DNA of 64,000 nt from Flavobacterium hydrocarbonoxydans (lineage in GTDB: Bacteria; Bacteroidota; Bacteroidia; Flavobacteriales; Flavobacteriaceae): the NCBI RefSeq assembly GCF_009789235.1, contig NZ_WSTB01000013.1, positions 33,520 to 97,519 of the forward strand. The letters run 5' to 3'. The notes below the pieces were generated by a model. It had not been told where the DNA came from. It searched no databases and was given only the letters and a program-made list of their open reading frames with translations. Position numbers and translations under genes: made by a program. This document shows positions 17,802 through 25,814 of the stretch, one piece after another. Position 1 is the stretch's first letter. Each line of letters begins with the position of its first letter.

Positions 17802-18638
17802 CTACCTAACCGGCAAGCTCAACTTAAAAACCTTAGTCTCCAACAATTCCGTATCATTGTCCTCACAAAGCAAAAACTCGATTTTGTCATTTGATTTTTT
17901 GTAGAAAGTCAGACCTTCGAATTTATTGGTTGAGGTGATTTTTTGAGTGTAGTCGATCTTCATGGTGGCAAGGTCGATGCGGCCAATGAAACTTCCTAAT
18001 ACTTCACCATCGTCGTAAGTAGATTGGGTGTCCTCGGCAGTAGAGAGGAAATAGATTTTGTCTTCGACCAAAATAGCATCGGTAAAACTAGAACGAACGC
18101 CTTTTATTTTTGGCAATTTATAATTGGTTGCGACCATTGCAAATTCTTCGCTTAGTTTTTTGGCGTGAATGGTAAAAATCGTGTTTTTGTTCGAAATTCC
18201 GTTACCGCGATTGAATAAATACCAGTTTTCGCCATCAAAGATGGCACCTTCCAGATTAAAATCTTCGGGTTTTATGGAACCGAAATTTTGCATTAGCGCA
18301 TATAAATCTATCAGATCGTTTTTCTGGGAAATGGTTTTGGTTTTCAAATCAAACTCGATCATTCGGTTTCTGTGTTCGGTAGAACCGGAACCAAAAACAT
18401 ACAAAGTATCGTTGTAATGTGTGATCGATTCGAAATCAGGTTTTATGTTTTTCGGAATATTTTGCGACGGATTATCTATTAAAGGATGATGACTTAATTG
18501 CTGGTTTTCCATATTGTATTCGTACAGATAACCACTATTGTCGCCAATAATATAAAGAGAATTGTTAGTAAGAAAAAGCCCTGATGCAGAACCGATTCCG
18601 ATGATTTGAAAGAGTATTTCTAATGTGAATTTTTCCAT
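17802..18638 (-). CDS. Beta-propeller-like protein (DUF6929-like), unknown function
   Basis: A 278-aa soluble protein with no signal peptide. It shows repeated strand patterns such as NSLYIIGDNSGYLYEYN, YNDTLYVFGSGST, NWYLFNRGNG and DKIYFLSTAED, each like a blade of a beta-propeller. The motif KFEGLTFYKK near the end and DFESITHY near residue 68 are probably family features. I believe this matches DUF6929, but that is from memory. No enzymatic role can be assigned. Confidence 0.6.
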   Translation of the reverse strand: MEKFTLEILFQIIGIGSASGLFLTNNSLYIIGDNSGYLYEYNMENQQLSHHPLIDNPSQNIPKNIKPDFESITHYNDTLYVFGSGSTEHRNRMIEFDLKTKTISQKNDLIDLYALMQNFGSIKPEDFNLEGAIFDGENWYLFNRGNGISNKNTIFTIHAKKLSEEFAMVATNYKLPKIKGVRSSFTDAILVEDKIYFLSTAEDTQSTYDDGEVLGSFIGRIDLATMKIDYTQKITSTNKFEGLTFYKKSNDKIEFLLCEDNDTELLETKVFKLSLPVR

Positions 18639-18695
18639 GGTTGTTTTATGAAATTCTAGTTTTTATTTTTAAGTGAATGTTTTGTGTCGCAAAGT

Positions 18696-18761
18696 TTGTC
18701 ATTCCGGAGGAATCTCATGCTTGCTAAATTTTTACACATAGAGATTCCTCCGGAATGACAA
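18696..18761. repeat. Perfect 21-bp inverted repeat (CATTCCGGAGGAATC type)
   Basis: Arms 18696-18716 and 18741-18761 are exactly complementary (core CATTCCGGAGGAATC) around a 24-nt loop. It lies between two minus-strand genes. Confidence 0.9.
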
Positions 18762-18802
18762 GATTGTGTTTATAGGTTTGCAGATATTAAACTGGTTTTG
18801 AC

Positions 18803-19273
18803 TTATTTTTTATTGATTAATTTCATTGTTTGTTCATTAACATTTTTTTTAAATTTTTGCAAAGCACTTGTTGATGTACATGCTGCAACTGAAATGTATA
18901 TTAAATTATTGTCATCAGTTATATTTTGGTTTTTTTGCTCAACGTCATAAAAACTATCCAATCCATTTGTCAAATATACTGGAGTTCCTTCTTTATAAAG
19001 AATGGTACAAATTTCAATGGCTCTTTTTAAAATTACTTCCTGAATATCTTTTTGGTCTTTTGTATATTCAATGCCCATTTCACATTGTGCTAAACTACAA
19101 AAAGTCAATACTTTTAGAATAGGATTGTTTTCAATTTCTTGAATTGGTTTTAAGTCCTCAAAACATTTATTGTAAATTTTATATTGATATGGTAGTTGTT
19201 CTTCAGAATTATCTTTTTGACAAAAGGCTTGATTCATAACCAAAAGAAAAAGTATCAGAATTGTTTTTTTCAT
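18803..19273 (-). CDS. Secreted protein of unknown function
   Basis: The start taken is MKKTILILFLLVMNQAFCQ, a standard signal peptide; the frame also opens eleven codons earlier. The Cys before the Gln could make this a lipoprotein, but the context FCQ is a weak lipobox. The mature region has further Cys residues (KCFEDL, LTFCSLAQCEMG, ICTILY, AACTST) and no family I recognise. It is a single minus-strand gene facing away from ppk2. Confidence 0.6.
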   Translation of the reverse strand: MKKTILILFLLVMNQAFCQKDNSEEQLPYQYKIYNKCFEDLKPIQEIENNPILKVLTFCSLAQCEMGIEYTKDQKDIQEVILKRAIEICTILYKEGTPVYLTNGLDSFYDVEQKNQNITDDNNLIYISVAACTSTSALQKFKKNVNEQTMKLINKK

Positions 19274-19307
19274 TAAAGTATAATAAAAGGTTATTATGAA
19301 AACCAAT

Positions 19308-19373
19308 GCCTAGCCCTGATAGAAGTGAAAATCCTTTTGTGCCGGGGTTCGGCACAAAAGATTACTTCACTTA
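19308..19373. repeat. REP-like structured element, copy 1
   Basis: CTTTTGTGCCG (19334-19344) pairs with CGGCACAAAAG (19350-19360), with outer pairing AAGTGAA / TTCACTT. The edge TAGCCCTGATAGAAGTG matches copy 2 at 40454-40525 and, inverted, copy 3 at 21206-21282. Confidence 0.85.
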
Positions 19374-19477
19374 ATATTTATTTTAATTTGTGTTCAGTGA
19401 ACATGTTTGTAACGGATAGCAGGAATTTGCTTCGTAAAATTAGTATATTTATATTACAAATTATAAAATTCAGATAT

Positions 19478-20350
19478 ATGAAATCGATAGACCCGAATGA
19501 TTTTAAAGTTGTAGATAAAATAAGCTTAGCCAAGATCCCGACTTTACTACAAGTAGATGCTGACGAAGAAGACAAGGAAGAAAAACTGAATAAGGTGCGT
19601 AATAAACTGAGCGACTTGCAGGATGTCATGTATGCGCACAACAAATACGGCGTTTTGATTTGCCTGCAGGGCATGGATACTTCGGGGAAGGATAGTTTGA
19701 TTCGGGAAGTTTTTAAAGAATTTAATCCGCGTGGGGTGGTGGTGCACAGTTTCAAAACGCCGAATTCTACCGAGTTGGAACACGATTATTTATGGCGACA
19801 TTATTTGGCTTTGCCGGAAAAAGGAAAGTTTGCGATTTTTAACCGGACACATTACGAGAATGTTTTGGTTACACGCGTGCATCCGGAATATATTTTGGGC
19901 GAGAATTTGCCGGGGATTGAATCGGTTGATGATATTACGCCGACTTTCTGGGAAAACAGAATCGAGCAAATTAATAATTTCGAAAAACACATTGCCCAAA
20001 ACGGAACTATTGTCATGAAGTTTTATATGCACCTGAGCAAAGAGGAGCAAAGAGAACGCCTGCTGCGACGTTTGGAGGAAGAAAAACACCATTGGAAATT
20101 TTCGCCCGGCGACCTCAAAGAGCGCGAACACTGGGACGAATACCAGCAATATTACGAAGAAGCCATCAATAAAACCGCTACAGAACACGCTCCCTGGTAC
20201 ATTGTTCCGGCCGATGATAAGGAAATGGCACGCTATATTGTAGCCAAAATTATCTGGGAAGAAATGCAAAAACACACCGATATAAAAGAACCAGAACTAG
20301 ACGATAAAGTAAAAGCCAATTTTGAAATGTATAAAAAACAATTGGAGTAG
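19478..20350 (+). CDS. ppk2: Polyphosphate:nucleotide phosphotransferase, PPK2 family
   Basis: Cytoplasmic kinase that moves phosphate between polyphosphate and nucleotides. Walker A is GMDTSGKD (residues 65-72), the lid and Walker B region contain AIFNRTHYENVLVTRVHP, and the C terminus has APWYIVPADDKEMARYIVAKII, all PPK2 hallmarks. The start chosen is ATG 19478 (MKSIDPNDFK), because the longer open frame from 19325 runs through a REP-like hairpin. The 290-aa length suggests a one-domain enzyme of class I or III, the latter phosphorylating AMP and ADP. Class cannot be settled by eye. Confidence 0.93.
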   Translation: MKSIDPNDFKVVDKISLAKIPTLLQVDADEEDKEEKLNKVRNKLSDLQDVMYAHNKYGVLICLQGMDTSGKDSLIREVFKEFNPRGVVVHSFKTPNSTELEHDYLWRHYLALPEKGKFAIFNRTHYENVLVTRVHPEYILGENLPGIESVDDITPTFWENRIEQINNFEKHIAQNGTIVMKFYMHLSKEEQRERLLRRLEEEKHHWKFSPGDLKEREHWDEYQQYYEEAINKTATEHAPWYIVPADDKEMARYIVAKIIWEEMQKHTDIKEPELDDKVKANFEMYKKQLE

Positions 20351-20414
20351 AAATAGAGAGAATTAGATAATGTGTCAATTTGATAATGAGATAATTTTCT
20401 CTACACTTACGATT

Positions 20415-20447
20415 AAACCCGACAGGTTTTAAAAACCTGTCGGGTTT
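20415..20447. terminator. Palindromic hairpin after ppk2 (AAACCCGACAGG)
   Basis: AAACCCGACAGGTTTT (20415-20430) is followed at once by its complement (20432-20447). It ends in T-rich sequence and probably terminates ppk2. A shorter related palindrome follows at 20468. Confidence 0.8.
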
Positions 20448-20467
20448 ACTATTTCGTAAAAAAAACA

Positions 20468-20496
20468 AACCCGACAGATTCCATAACTGTCGGGTT
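20468..20496. terminator. Second CCCGACAG palindrome, terminator of the 20534 gene
   Basis: AACCCGACAG (20468-20477) pairs with CTGTCGGGTT (20487-20496). On the minus strand the stem is followed by a T-rich stretch, so it can terminate the convergent outer-membrane protein gene. Confidence 0.75.
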
Positions 20497-20533
20497 GTAC
20501 CAAAAACAAAAAAACCAATAAAATAACCTATTT

Positions 20534-21049
20534 TTATAGTTCAAAACCATACGCCACACGAAGTGCTACCTGGTTGGTTTCGAATTTGTGATAATCTTCG
20601 TAACGTACACTAATATCGATGTTTTTACCTGCGTAACCAATACCTGGCGCCCATAAAAGTGTCGTATCATTATACCCGTTAGTAACTGCAAAACCAGCAC
20701 CAACTTCTCCTAATACATAAAACTGATCTTCCCAGATAAAGGCTTTAAAACCTGCTTTTGCCGGAATAAATCCTAAATCATCAACATCATCTCCCATAAA
20801 CAAGTTCGTAAAACCTGTTGTTAAGGTTACAGATGTTCTTTTAGATAAATCATATTGTAGTCTAACATCACCACCCAGTGCCCAATCATAGGCATTATCT
20901 GTTGGCAACCCTCCGTTTATACCGAAACCTAATTTGAATTTTTGATCATAATTTTGAATATCTCCACTAGTTTGTGCAGAAGCCATTGAAGTAATACCTA
21001 ATGTTAAGGCTGCGAAAAGAACTGTTCTGATGTTTTTTAAATTTTTCAT
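20534..21049 (-). CDS. Outer-membrane beta-barrel protein, porin-like
   Basis: A small exported beta-barrel. The start used is MKNLKNIRTVLFAALTLG, a signal peptide ending ASAQ; an upstream in-frame ATG at 21094 would add 15 residues without signal character. The mature region alternates hydrophobic and polar residues (LGFGINGGLP, DVRLQYDLSKRTSVTLTTGF, YVLGEVGAGFAV, IDISVRYEDYHKF) and ends in a strand VALRVAYGFEL with a hydrophobic last residue, as in barrels inserted by BamA. Its 171 residues suggest 8 strands. Function is not known. Confidence 0.8.
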   Translation of the reverse strand: MKNLKNIRTVLFAALTLGITSMASAQTSGDIQNYDQKFKLGFGINGGLPTDNAYDWALGGDVRLQYDLSKRTSVTLTTGFTNLFMGDDVDDLGFIPAKAGFKAFIWEDQFYVLGEVGAGFAVTNGYNDTTLLWAPGIGYAGKNIDISVRYEDYHKFETNQVALRVAYGFEL

Positions 21050-21205
21050 GTGCGTATATATTTTTGAATTTCTATACTGTAAAAGTACTCTCAAGGTATT
21101 CGTGAGATGTTATATAATTTTCCGGATTTGTTACATAATATCGCAGCTAGGGTTGTTAAGCCCCGTAAATAGGGGAATTGTAGGAATTTAATAGAATCAT
21201 TTTCA

Positions 21206-21295
21206 GGAGCTATTTCCAGCTATCCGCTATATCTATTGTTGCGAACCCCGCAACAATAGGATGCCGCTCCTATCTGGGCTAGGGCTATCCGTTTT
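21206..21295. repeat. REP-like structured element, copy 3 (inverted orientation)
   Basis: CTATTGTTGCG (21233-21243) pairs with CGCAACAATAG (21249-21259) around an AACCC loop. Flanks AGGAGCTATTTCC and CTATCTGGGCTAG are the inverted edges of copies 1 and 2. Stem bases differ from those copies in a compensatory way. Confidence 0.85.
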
Positions 21296-21339
21296 CATAA
21301 GTCACATTCAATCATTCAATTAACGTTTCCATTATTAAA

Positions 21340-21694
21340 CTCCGTAATTTAGAGAGTAAGCTCCGTAGTTTAGAGAATGAGCTTCGTAGTTTGTAGAGTA
21401 AGCTCCGTAGTTTAGAGAATGAGCTTCGTAGTTTGTAGAGTAAGCTTGGTAGTTTAGAGAATGAGCTCCGTAATTTGTAGAGTAAGCTTCGTAAGTTTGA
21501 GAATGCGCTTCGTAATTTAGAGAATGAGCCCCGTAGTTTGTAGAGTAAGCTTCGTAATTTAGAGAATGAGCTCCGTAAAGTTGTTGGCGAGCTCCGTAAG
21601 TTAGTTGGTAAGCTTCGTAAGTTTGTTAGTGGGCTCCGTAAGTTGTTGGCGAGCTCGGTAAGTTTGTTGGTAAGCTCTGTAATTAAGGGAGATG
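21340..21694. repeat. 21-bp tandem repeat array, about 17 units
   Basis: Units begin CTCCGTA or CTTCGTA and are 21 bp long, except one of 20 bp at 634-653 of this block (21634-21653). The first eleven units alternate two types (GTTTAGAGAATGAG and GTTTGTAGAGTAAG), giving a 42-bp higher-order period. The last six switch to a GTTGTTGG(C/T) type. On the minus strand a heptad-like frame without a start codon is open from about 21624 to a stop at 21335. On the plus strand a coiled-coil-like frame is broken by TAG codons in four units. I regard it as non-coding or a relic. Confidence 0.9.
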
Positions 21695-21800
21695 ATAATT
21701 AGAAAACGTCAAATTTGGCATTCCCCAAACATAATATTGTGTTTTTAGCTTAAAGTTGGCTTATAATTTTAATAATCCACAAGAATTAAAACCATCTGAG

Positions 21801-21808
21801 TATATTTG
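21801..21808 (+). promoter_or_regulatory. Candidate -7 box for the MATE gene
   Basis: TATATTTG is a full match to TAnnTTTG. It lies inside the longer TTG-initiated open frame, so it argues for translation starting downstream, at GTG 21828 or ATG 21867. Confidence 0.55.
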
Positions 21809-21827
21809 CCGACTAAAAAGATTAAAA

Positions 21828-23210
21828 GTGAATTTAGCTCAGTATACAAAGGAGTTCGGGTACAATATGAGATTAGCATATCCTATTATATTAGGTATGG
21901 TAGGGCACACCTTAATAGGTATAGTCGATAATATCATGGTAGGCAAATTAGGCAGTACAGAACTTGCCGCCGTTTCGCTGGGTAATAGTATGATTTTTAT
22001 CGCCATGTCGTTAGGGATTGGTTTCTCTACCGCCATCACACCCATAGTGGCCGAAGGCGATGCCGAAAAAAATGATGGTAAGATTCGTTCGGCATTTCAT
22101 CACGGATTATTTTTATGCTGCATTTTAGGGCTAGTGCTTTTTGGCGTTATTGTTTTGGCAAAACCTTTAATGGAGCTGCTGCAACAGCCAGAAGATGTTA
22201 TTGCATTGGCAAAACCCTATCTCGATTGGGTGGCTTTCTCCTTAATACCTTTAATAGTATATCAGGGATACAAACAATTTGCCGACGGACTTTCGCTAAC
22301 CAAATACTCTATGTACGCCATGATTATGGCCAATGTGCTGCACGTTGGAATCAATTATGTATTGATTTACGGCATCTGGTTTTTTCCTAAAATGGGCATT
22401 ATAGGGGCAGCTTTAGGAACCGTGATTTCAAGAATATTTTTGGTCATGTTCATGCACATCATGCTGTCCAGAAGAGACGATCTGAAACGTTTTTTCAGCA
22501 ACTTCAGCTTCGATGAAATAAAAAAAGAAACTCTGAAAAAAATAATAAATATTGGTTTTCCATCAGCCATGCAAATGCTTTTCGAAGTGGTGCTGTTTAC
22601 AGCCTCTATCTGGCTTTGCGGAAACATTGGCAAAACCAGTCAGGCTGCCAATCAAATTGCATTGAGCCTGGCTTCGATGACCTTTATGTTTGCGATGGGA
22701 CTTAGTGTAACATCGATGATTCGCGTTAGCAATCAAAGAGGTTTGATGGATTATAAAAAGCTGGTAGTAGTGGCACGCTCCATCTTTTTACTGGCGATTA
22801 TAATCGAAACTTTTTTTGCGATTCTGTTTGTAGCATTCCACCAGTTTTTGCCTCATATCTTTCTGAATATGGAAAACGGAGGGCAGCTTTTGGATAACAA
22901 CGAAGTAATCAGTATTGCATCTAAGTTACTATTGATAGCGGCTGTTTTTCAAATTTCTGACGGTATTCAGGTAGTAGTATTAGGCGCTTTACGCGGATTG
23001 CAGGATGTAAAAATCCCAATGTACATTACCTTTGTAGCCTATTGGGTAATTGGTTTCCCGATTTCTTATTACCTTTCAGAACACACACCCTGGAAAGCAG
23101 AGGGAGTCTGGATCGGACTTTTGGCAGGATTAACTTCGGCTGCAGTATTTTTGTATATTCGCTTTCATTATCTAACAAAGAAATTAATTACTGATTCAGC
23201 GAATAATTAA
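21828..23210 (+). CDS. MATE-family multidrug/cation efflux transporter
   Basis: Twelve-helix inner-membrane antiporter that exports drugs or metabolites using a sodium or proton gradient. The conserved N-terminal helix has LAYPIILGMVGHTLIGIVDNIMVGKLGSTELAA, split here as LAYPIILGMVGH and VDNIMVGKLG, and a second half-repeat begins at INIGFPSAMQM. The start proposed is GTG at 21828 (VNLAQYTKEF), because a TAnnTTTG box lies at 21801 and many flavobacterial homologues begin at this point. The open frame extends to a TTG at 21756. The length of about 460 aa fits the family. Substrate is unknown. Confidence 0.9.
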   Translation: MNLAQYTKEFGYNMRLAYPIILGMVGHTLIGIVDNIMVGKLGSTELAAVSLGNSMIFIAMSLGIGFSTAITPIVAEGDAEKNDGKIRSAFHHGLFLCCILGLVLFGVIVLAKPLMELLQQPEDVIALAKPYLDWVAFSLIPLIVYQGYKQFADGLSLTKYSMYAMIMANVLHVGINYVLIYGIWFFPKMGIIGAALGTVISRIFLVMFMHIMLSRRDDLKRFFSNFSFDEIKKETLKKIINIGFPSAMQMLFEVVLFTASIWLCGNIGKTSQAANQIALSLASMTFMFAMGLSVTSMIRVSNQRGLMDYKKLVVVARSIFLLAIIIETFFAILFVAFHQFLPHIFLNMENGGQLLDNNEVISIASKLLLIAAVFQISDGIQVVVLGALRGLQDVKIPMYITFVAYWVIGFPISYYLSEHTPWKAEGVWIGLLAGLTSAAVFLYIRFHYLTKKLITDSANN

Positions 23211-23237
23211 ATTTTAAAATTGCAAAATTTAATAGTC

Positions 23238-23295
23238 ACCGCAAATTCCACAAATTAGCGCAAATTAATTTGTGGAAATTTGTGCAATTTGTGGT
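23238..23295. repeat. Imperfect palindrome (CAAATTCCACAAATT)
   Basis: Two 29-nt arms meet at 23266/23267 with no loop and about six mismatches. The repeated element is CAAATT at a 10-11 nt spacing. It lies between the MATE gene and the small acidic gene. Confidence 0.65.
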
Positions 23296-23372
23296 AAAAT
23301 TTTAGAGCTAGAAAGAAAATATACATTTTAAGACACATCATTTTAAATTAAAAATTAATAAAATACAATAAC

Positions 23373-23600
23373 ATGGAATTACCTAAATTTTTACTTGGCG
23401 ACAACACTGATTTCCCGGATGACATCTTCATCATTCACCTGGATTACCCAAGATTTATCATCAATCTAAAAGACGATGAGGTAGAGTTTATGGAAGAAGC
23501 GGAAGACCTGGACGAAGCAGAATTAAATGCCGAAATGGAAGGTCTGATTGTGAAAGCAAATGAGTTTTACGACAGAGAAATAGGCCGTTACGAAGAGTAG
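23373..23600 (+). CDS. Small acidic conserved protein, unknown function
   Basis: A 75-aa cytoplasmic protein, very acidic (EEAEDLDEAELNAEMEG in the second half). I know of no defined function. Its start is well placed after an AT-rich leader, and codon use matches neighbours. It is directly followed by a cluster of GACGCACTGCAGTGCGTC palindromes that may serve as its terminator. Confidence 0.7.
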   Translation: MELPKFLLGDNTDFPDDIFIIHLDYPRFIINLKDDEVEFMEEAEDLDEAELNAEMEGLIVKANEFYDREIGRYEE

Positions 23601-23760
23601 AGACGCACTGTAGAGACGCACTGCAGTGCGTCTCCTGTAATACAAAATAGAGAGACGCACCGTAGAGACGCACCGTAGAGACGCACTGCAGTGCGTCTCC
23701 TGTAATACAAAATATAAAGACGCACCGTAGAGACGCACTGCAGTGCATCTCTACAATTGT
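23601..23760. repeat. Cluster of GTAGAGACGCAC repeats with palindromes
   Basis: Seven or so copies of GTAGAGACGCAC(C/T)G occur here, three of them in a palindrome GACGCACTGCAGTGCGTC (the last with one change), separated by CTCCTGTAATACAAAATA. The open frames on the minus strand here are repeat artefacts. A single related copy is at 16912. Confidence 0.88.
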
Positions 23761-23798
23761 ACGTCGCTACAGATGAAATAATTTTTTAAATCCCCCCA

Positions 23799-25733
23799 AT
23801 GAAAAAATTAAGTTTTTTAAAACCTATTTTTAATTTCATAACAATCGGTTTGCTGATTACGACTTTAAGTCGGATCTTTCTTTTCTTTATTTTTAAAGAC
23901 AGGGTAGTAGAGACACCTGATTTCTGGTACATCTTTCCAATCGGTCTCCGTATGGATCTGATTTTACTGTGTTATTTATCATTTCTGCCAGCCGCTTTAA
24001 TTACGTTTCTGCCGAATAAATGGCTGAAATTTACCAATAGTTTTCTGGTAATCTATAGTTTTTTATTCTTGTTTCTGATACTTTTTGTAGAACTGGCATC
24101 GCCTGATTTTGTAAAACAATACGATACACGCCCCAACAGAATCTTTTTAGATTATTTAATTTACCCGAAAGAAGTAGTAGGGATGCTTCTAAAAGGATAT
24201 TTGGTATCTATAATAATTACTTTTTTAATTATTATTGGGGTGCTTTACCTGGCTTTTAAAAAAGGAAAGAAATTCTTTTACACCACAAGTGCAGATTATA
24301 AATTCAAATTGATGGTTTTTCCATTAGTTGCTTTTTTATTGTTTTTTGGAGCACGTTCGAGTCTGACTTCAAAACGCCCTATTAATGCCAGTAATGCGGT
24401 TTTCTCCACAGATCAGCTAACCAATACCTTGGGACTGAATTCGTTTTATACCGTTGCGTATGCAGCATATTCAATCAAAAACGAAGGAAACACCAAGATG
24501 TACGGCAAAATGGACGAAGCCGAGGCTATTGCCCGTGTAAAAAAATACATGGTTGCCGGACCAGGCGGTTTTACAGCTGCTGATATTCCGTTTCTTCATG
24601 TACAGCAGCCCGATTCAGTGATGAAAAAGCCATATAATCTGGTTATTTTTCTACAGGAAAGTTTAGGCGCCGAATATGTGGGTATTTTAGGTGGAAAAAA
24701 ATTAACGCCTGAATTTGATAAACTATCAAAAGAAGGATTGTTATTTACCAATTTATATTGCACCGGAACCCGAAGTGTAAGAGGTATAGAAGCTGTAGTA
24801 ACCGGATTTTTACCATCGCCCTCAGAAAGCGTGGTAAAATTACCAAACTCCCAGCAAGGCTTTTTTACTCTGGCAGCTGCCCTGAAAGAAAAAGGATTTG
24901 ACACCAGTTTTATTTATGGCGGAATGGCAAATTTTGATAATATGGCCTCGTTTTTCAACGGGAACGGTTTTCAGGATATTGTTGATCAGGATGATTTTGA
25001 TTCAGATGGAAAAAAATATGCCTTTAAAGGAACCTGGGGTTACTCGGATGAAGATTTGGTAACGAAAGCCAATGAATATTTTAAATCAAAAGGTGATAAG
25101 CCTTTCTTTTCTTTAATGTTCTCAACTTCTAATCACGAACCTTTTGAATATCCGGCTGGAAGAATTAAACCTTACGATAAAAAAGCGGCAACGGTAAACA
25201 ATGCCATGAAATATGCGGATTTTTCTATTGGTAAATTCTTCGAAATGGCTAAAAAAGAAGCGTATTTCAAGAACACCATTTTTATTGTTATCGCAGATCA
25301 CAACACCAGAACCTACGGAAAGAATTTAGTGCCAATAAACAAGTTTCATATTCCGGCTTTCATCATGGGACCAAATGTTCCTAAAGGTGCGGTGTATAGT
25401 AAATTAGCCAGCCAGATCGATATTCCGCCAACATTATTAAGCTATTTAGGGATTCCTTTTGAAACCCCAATGGTGGGTAGAAATTTAAATCAGTTAGATC
25501 CAAAAACACAGGGAAGATCAATCATGCAGTTTAATGACATCAATGCTTTCAGAGTCGAAAATCAGGTTGTCATCATGCAGCCCAATTTGAAACCCCTGCA
25601 ATTCGAAATCAAAAACGATACAACCTTAGTTCCTGTAAAATTAAACGAAGAATTAGCCAAAGATGCTTTAGCACACGTGGTGACAGCGGGTAATTTGTAT
25701 TTGGAAGGGAAATATAAGTTGAGAAGGAAATAA
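23799..25733 (+). CDS. LtaS/sulfatase-family membrane phosphoglycerol transferase-like protein
   Basis: A 644-aa membrane protein with about five N-terminal helices (to residue about 195) and an extracytoplasmic sulfatase/alkaline phosphatase-type domain. The catalytic region includes NLVIFLQESLGAEYVG, the metal and nucleophile Thr motif LYCTGTRSVRGIEAVVTG, YGGMANFDNM, TSNHEPFEYP and IVIADHNTRTYG with the metal His/Asp. Such proteins transfer or hydrolyse phospho-alcohol groups on envelope glycans or lipids. A Gram-negative Flavobacterium has no lipoteichoic acid, so LPS or another glycan is the likely target. This remains an inference. Confidence 0.88.
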   Translation: MKKLSFLKPIFNFITIGLLITTLSRIFLFFIFKDRVVETPDFWYIFPIGLRMDLILLCYLSFLPAALITFLPNKWLKFTNSFLVIYSFLFLFLILFVELASPDFVKQYDTRPNRIFLDYLIYPKEVVGMLLKGYLVSIIITFLIIIGVLYLAFKKGKKFFYTTSADYKFKLMVFPLVAFLLFFGARSSLTSKRPINASNAVFSTDQLTNTLGLNSFYTVAYAAYSIKNEGNTKMYGKMDEAEAIARVKKYMVAGPGGFTAADIPFLHVQQPDSVMKKPYNLVIFLQESLGAEYVGILGGKKLTPEFDKLSKEGLLFTNLYCTGTRSVRGIEAVVTGFLPSPSESVVKLPNSQQGFFTLAAALKEKGFDTSFIYGGMANFDNMASFFNGNGFQDIVDQDDFDSDGKKYAFKGTWGYSDEDLVTKANEYFKSKGDKPFFSLMFSTSNHEPFEYPAGRIKPYDKKAATVNNAMKYADFSIGKFFEMAKKEAYFKNTIFIVIADHNTRTYGKNLVPINKFHIPAFIMGPNVPKGAVYSKLASQIDIPPTLLSYLGIPFETPMVGRNLNQLDPKTQGRSIMQFNDINAFRVENQVVIMQPNLKPLQFEIKNDTTLVPVKLNEELAKDALAHVVTAGNLYLEGKYKLRRK

Positions 25734-25763
25734 TATTTTTTCAGGTTCAAAGGTTCAGAGATA

Positions 25764-25814
25764 CAAAGGTTCAAAGGAGAAAGAAGATAAAAACTTTGTT
25801 CCTTTGAACCTTTG
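25764..25814. repeat. Hairpin of the CAAAGGTTCAAAGG type
   Basis: CAAAGGTTCAAAGGA (25764-25778) pairs perfectly with 25800-25814, between convergent genes. It is likely a bidirectional terminator. A related hairpin is at 26971-27056. Confidence 0.85.

Noticed and set aside
19325..19477. N-terminal extension of PPK2
   Set aside because: This stretch is a REP-like hairpin plus low-complexity DNA; the PPK2 domain begins at MKSIDPNDFK.
21335..21624. Minus-strand open frame of heptads (YGAHSLN/YEAYSTN type) across the 21-bp array
   Set aside because: No ATG, GTG or TTG start in a reasonable place, a frameshift at the 20-bp unit and a stop just upstream; treated as repeat or relic.
23488..23748. 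Open frames on the minus strand inside the GACGCAC repeat cluster
   Set aside because: They consist of tandem repeat translation (HCSASLRCV and similar) and overlap the small acidic gene; no start context or family.
21340..23760. CRISPR array
   Set aside because: Repeats at 21340 and 23601 are contiguous or have shared sequence between units; there are no unique spacers and no cas genes.
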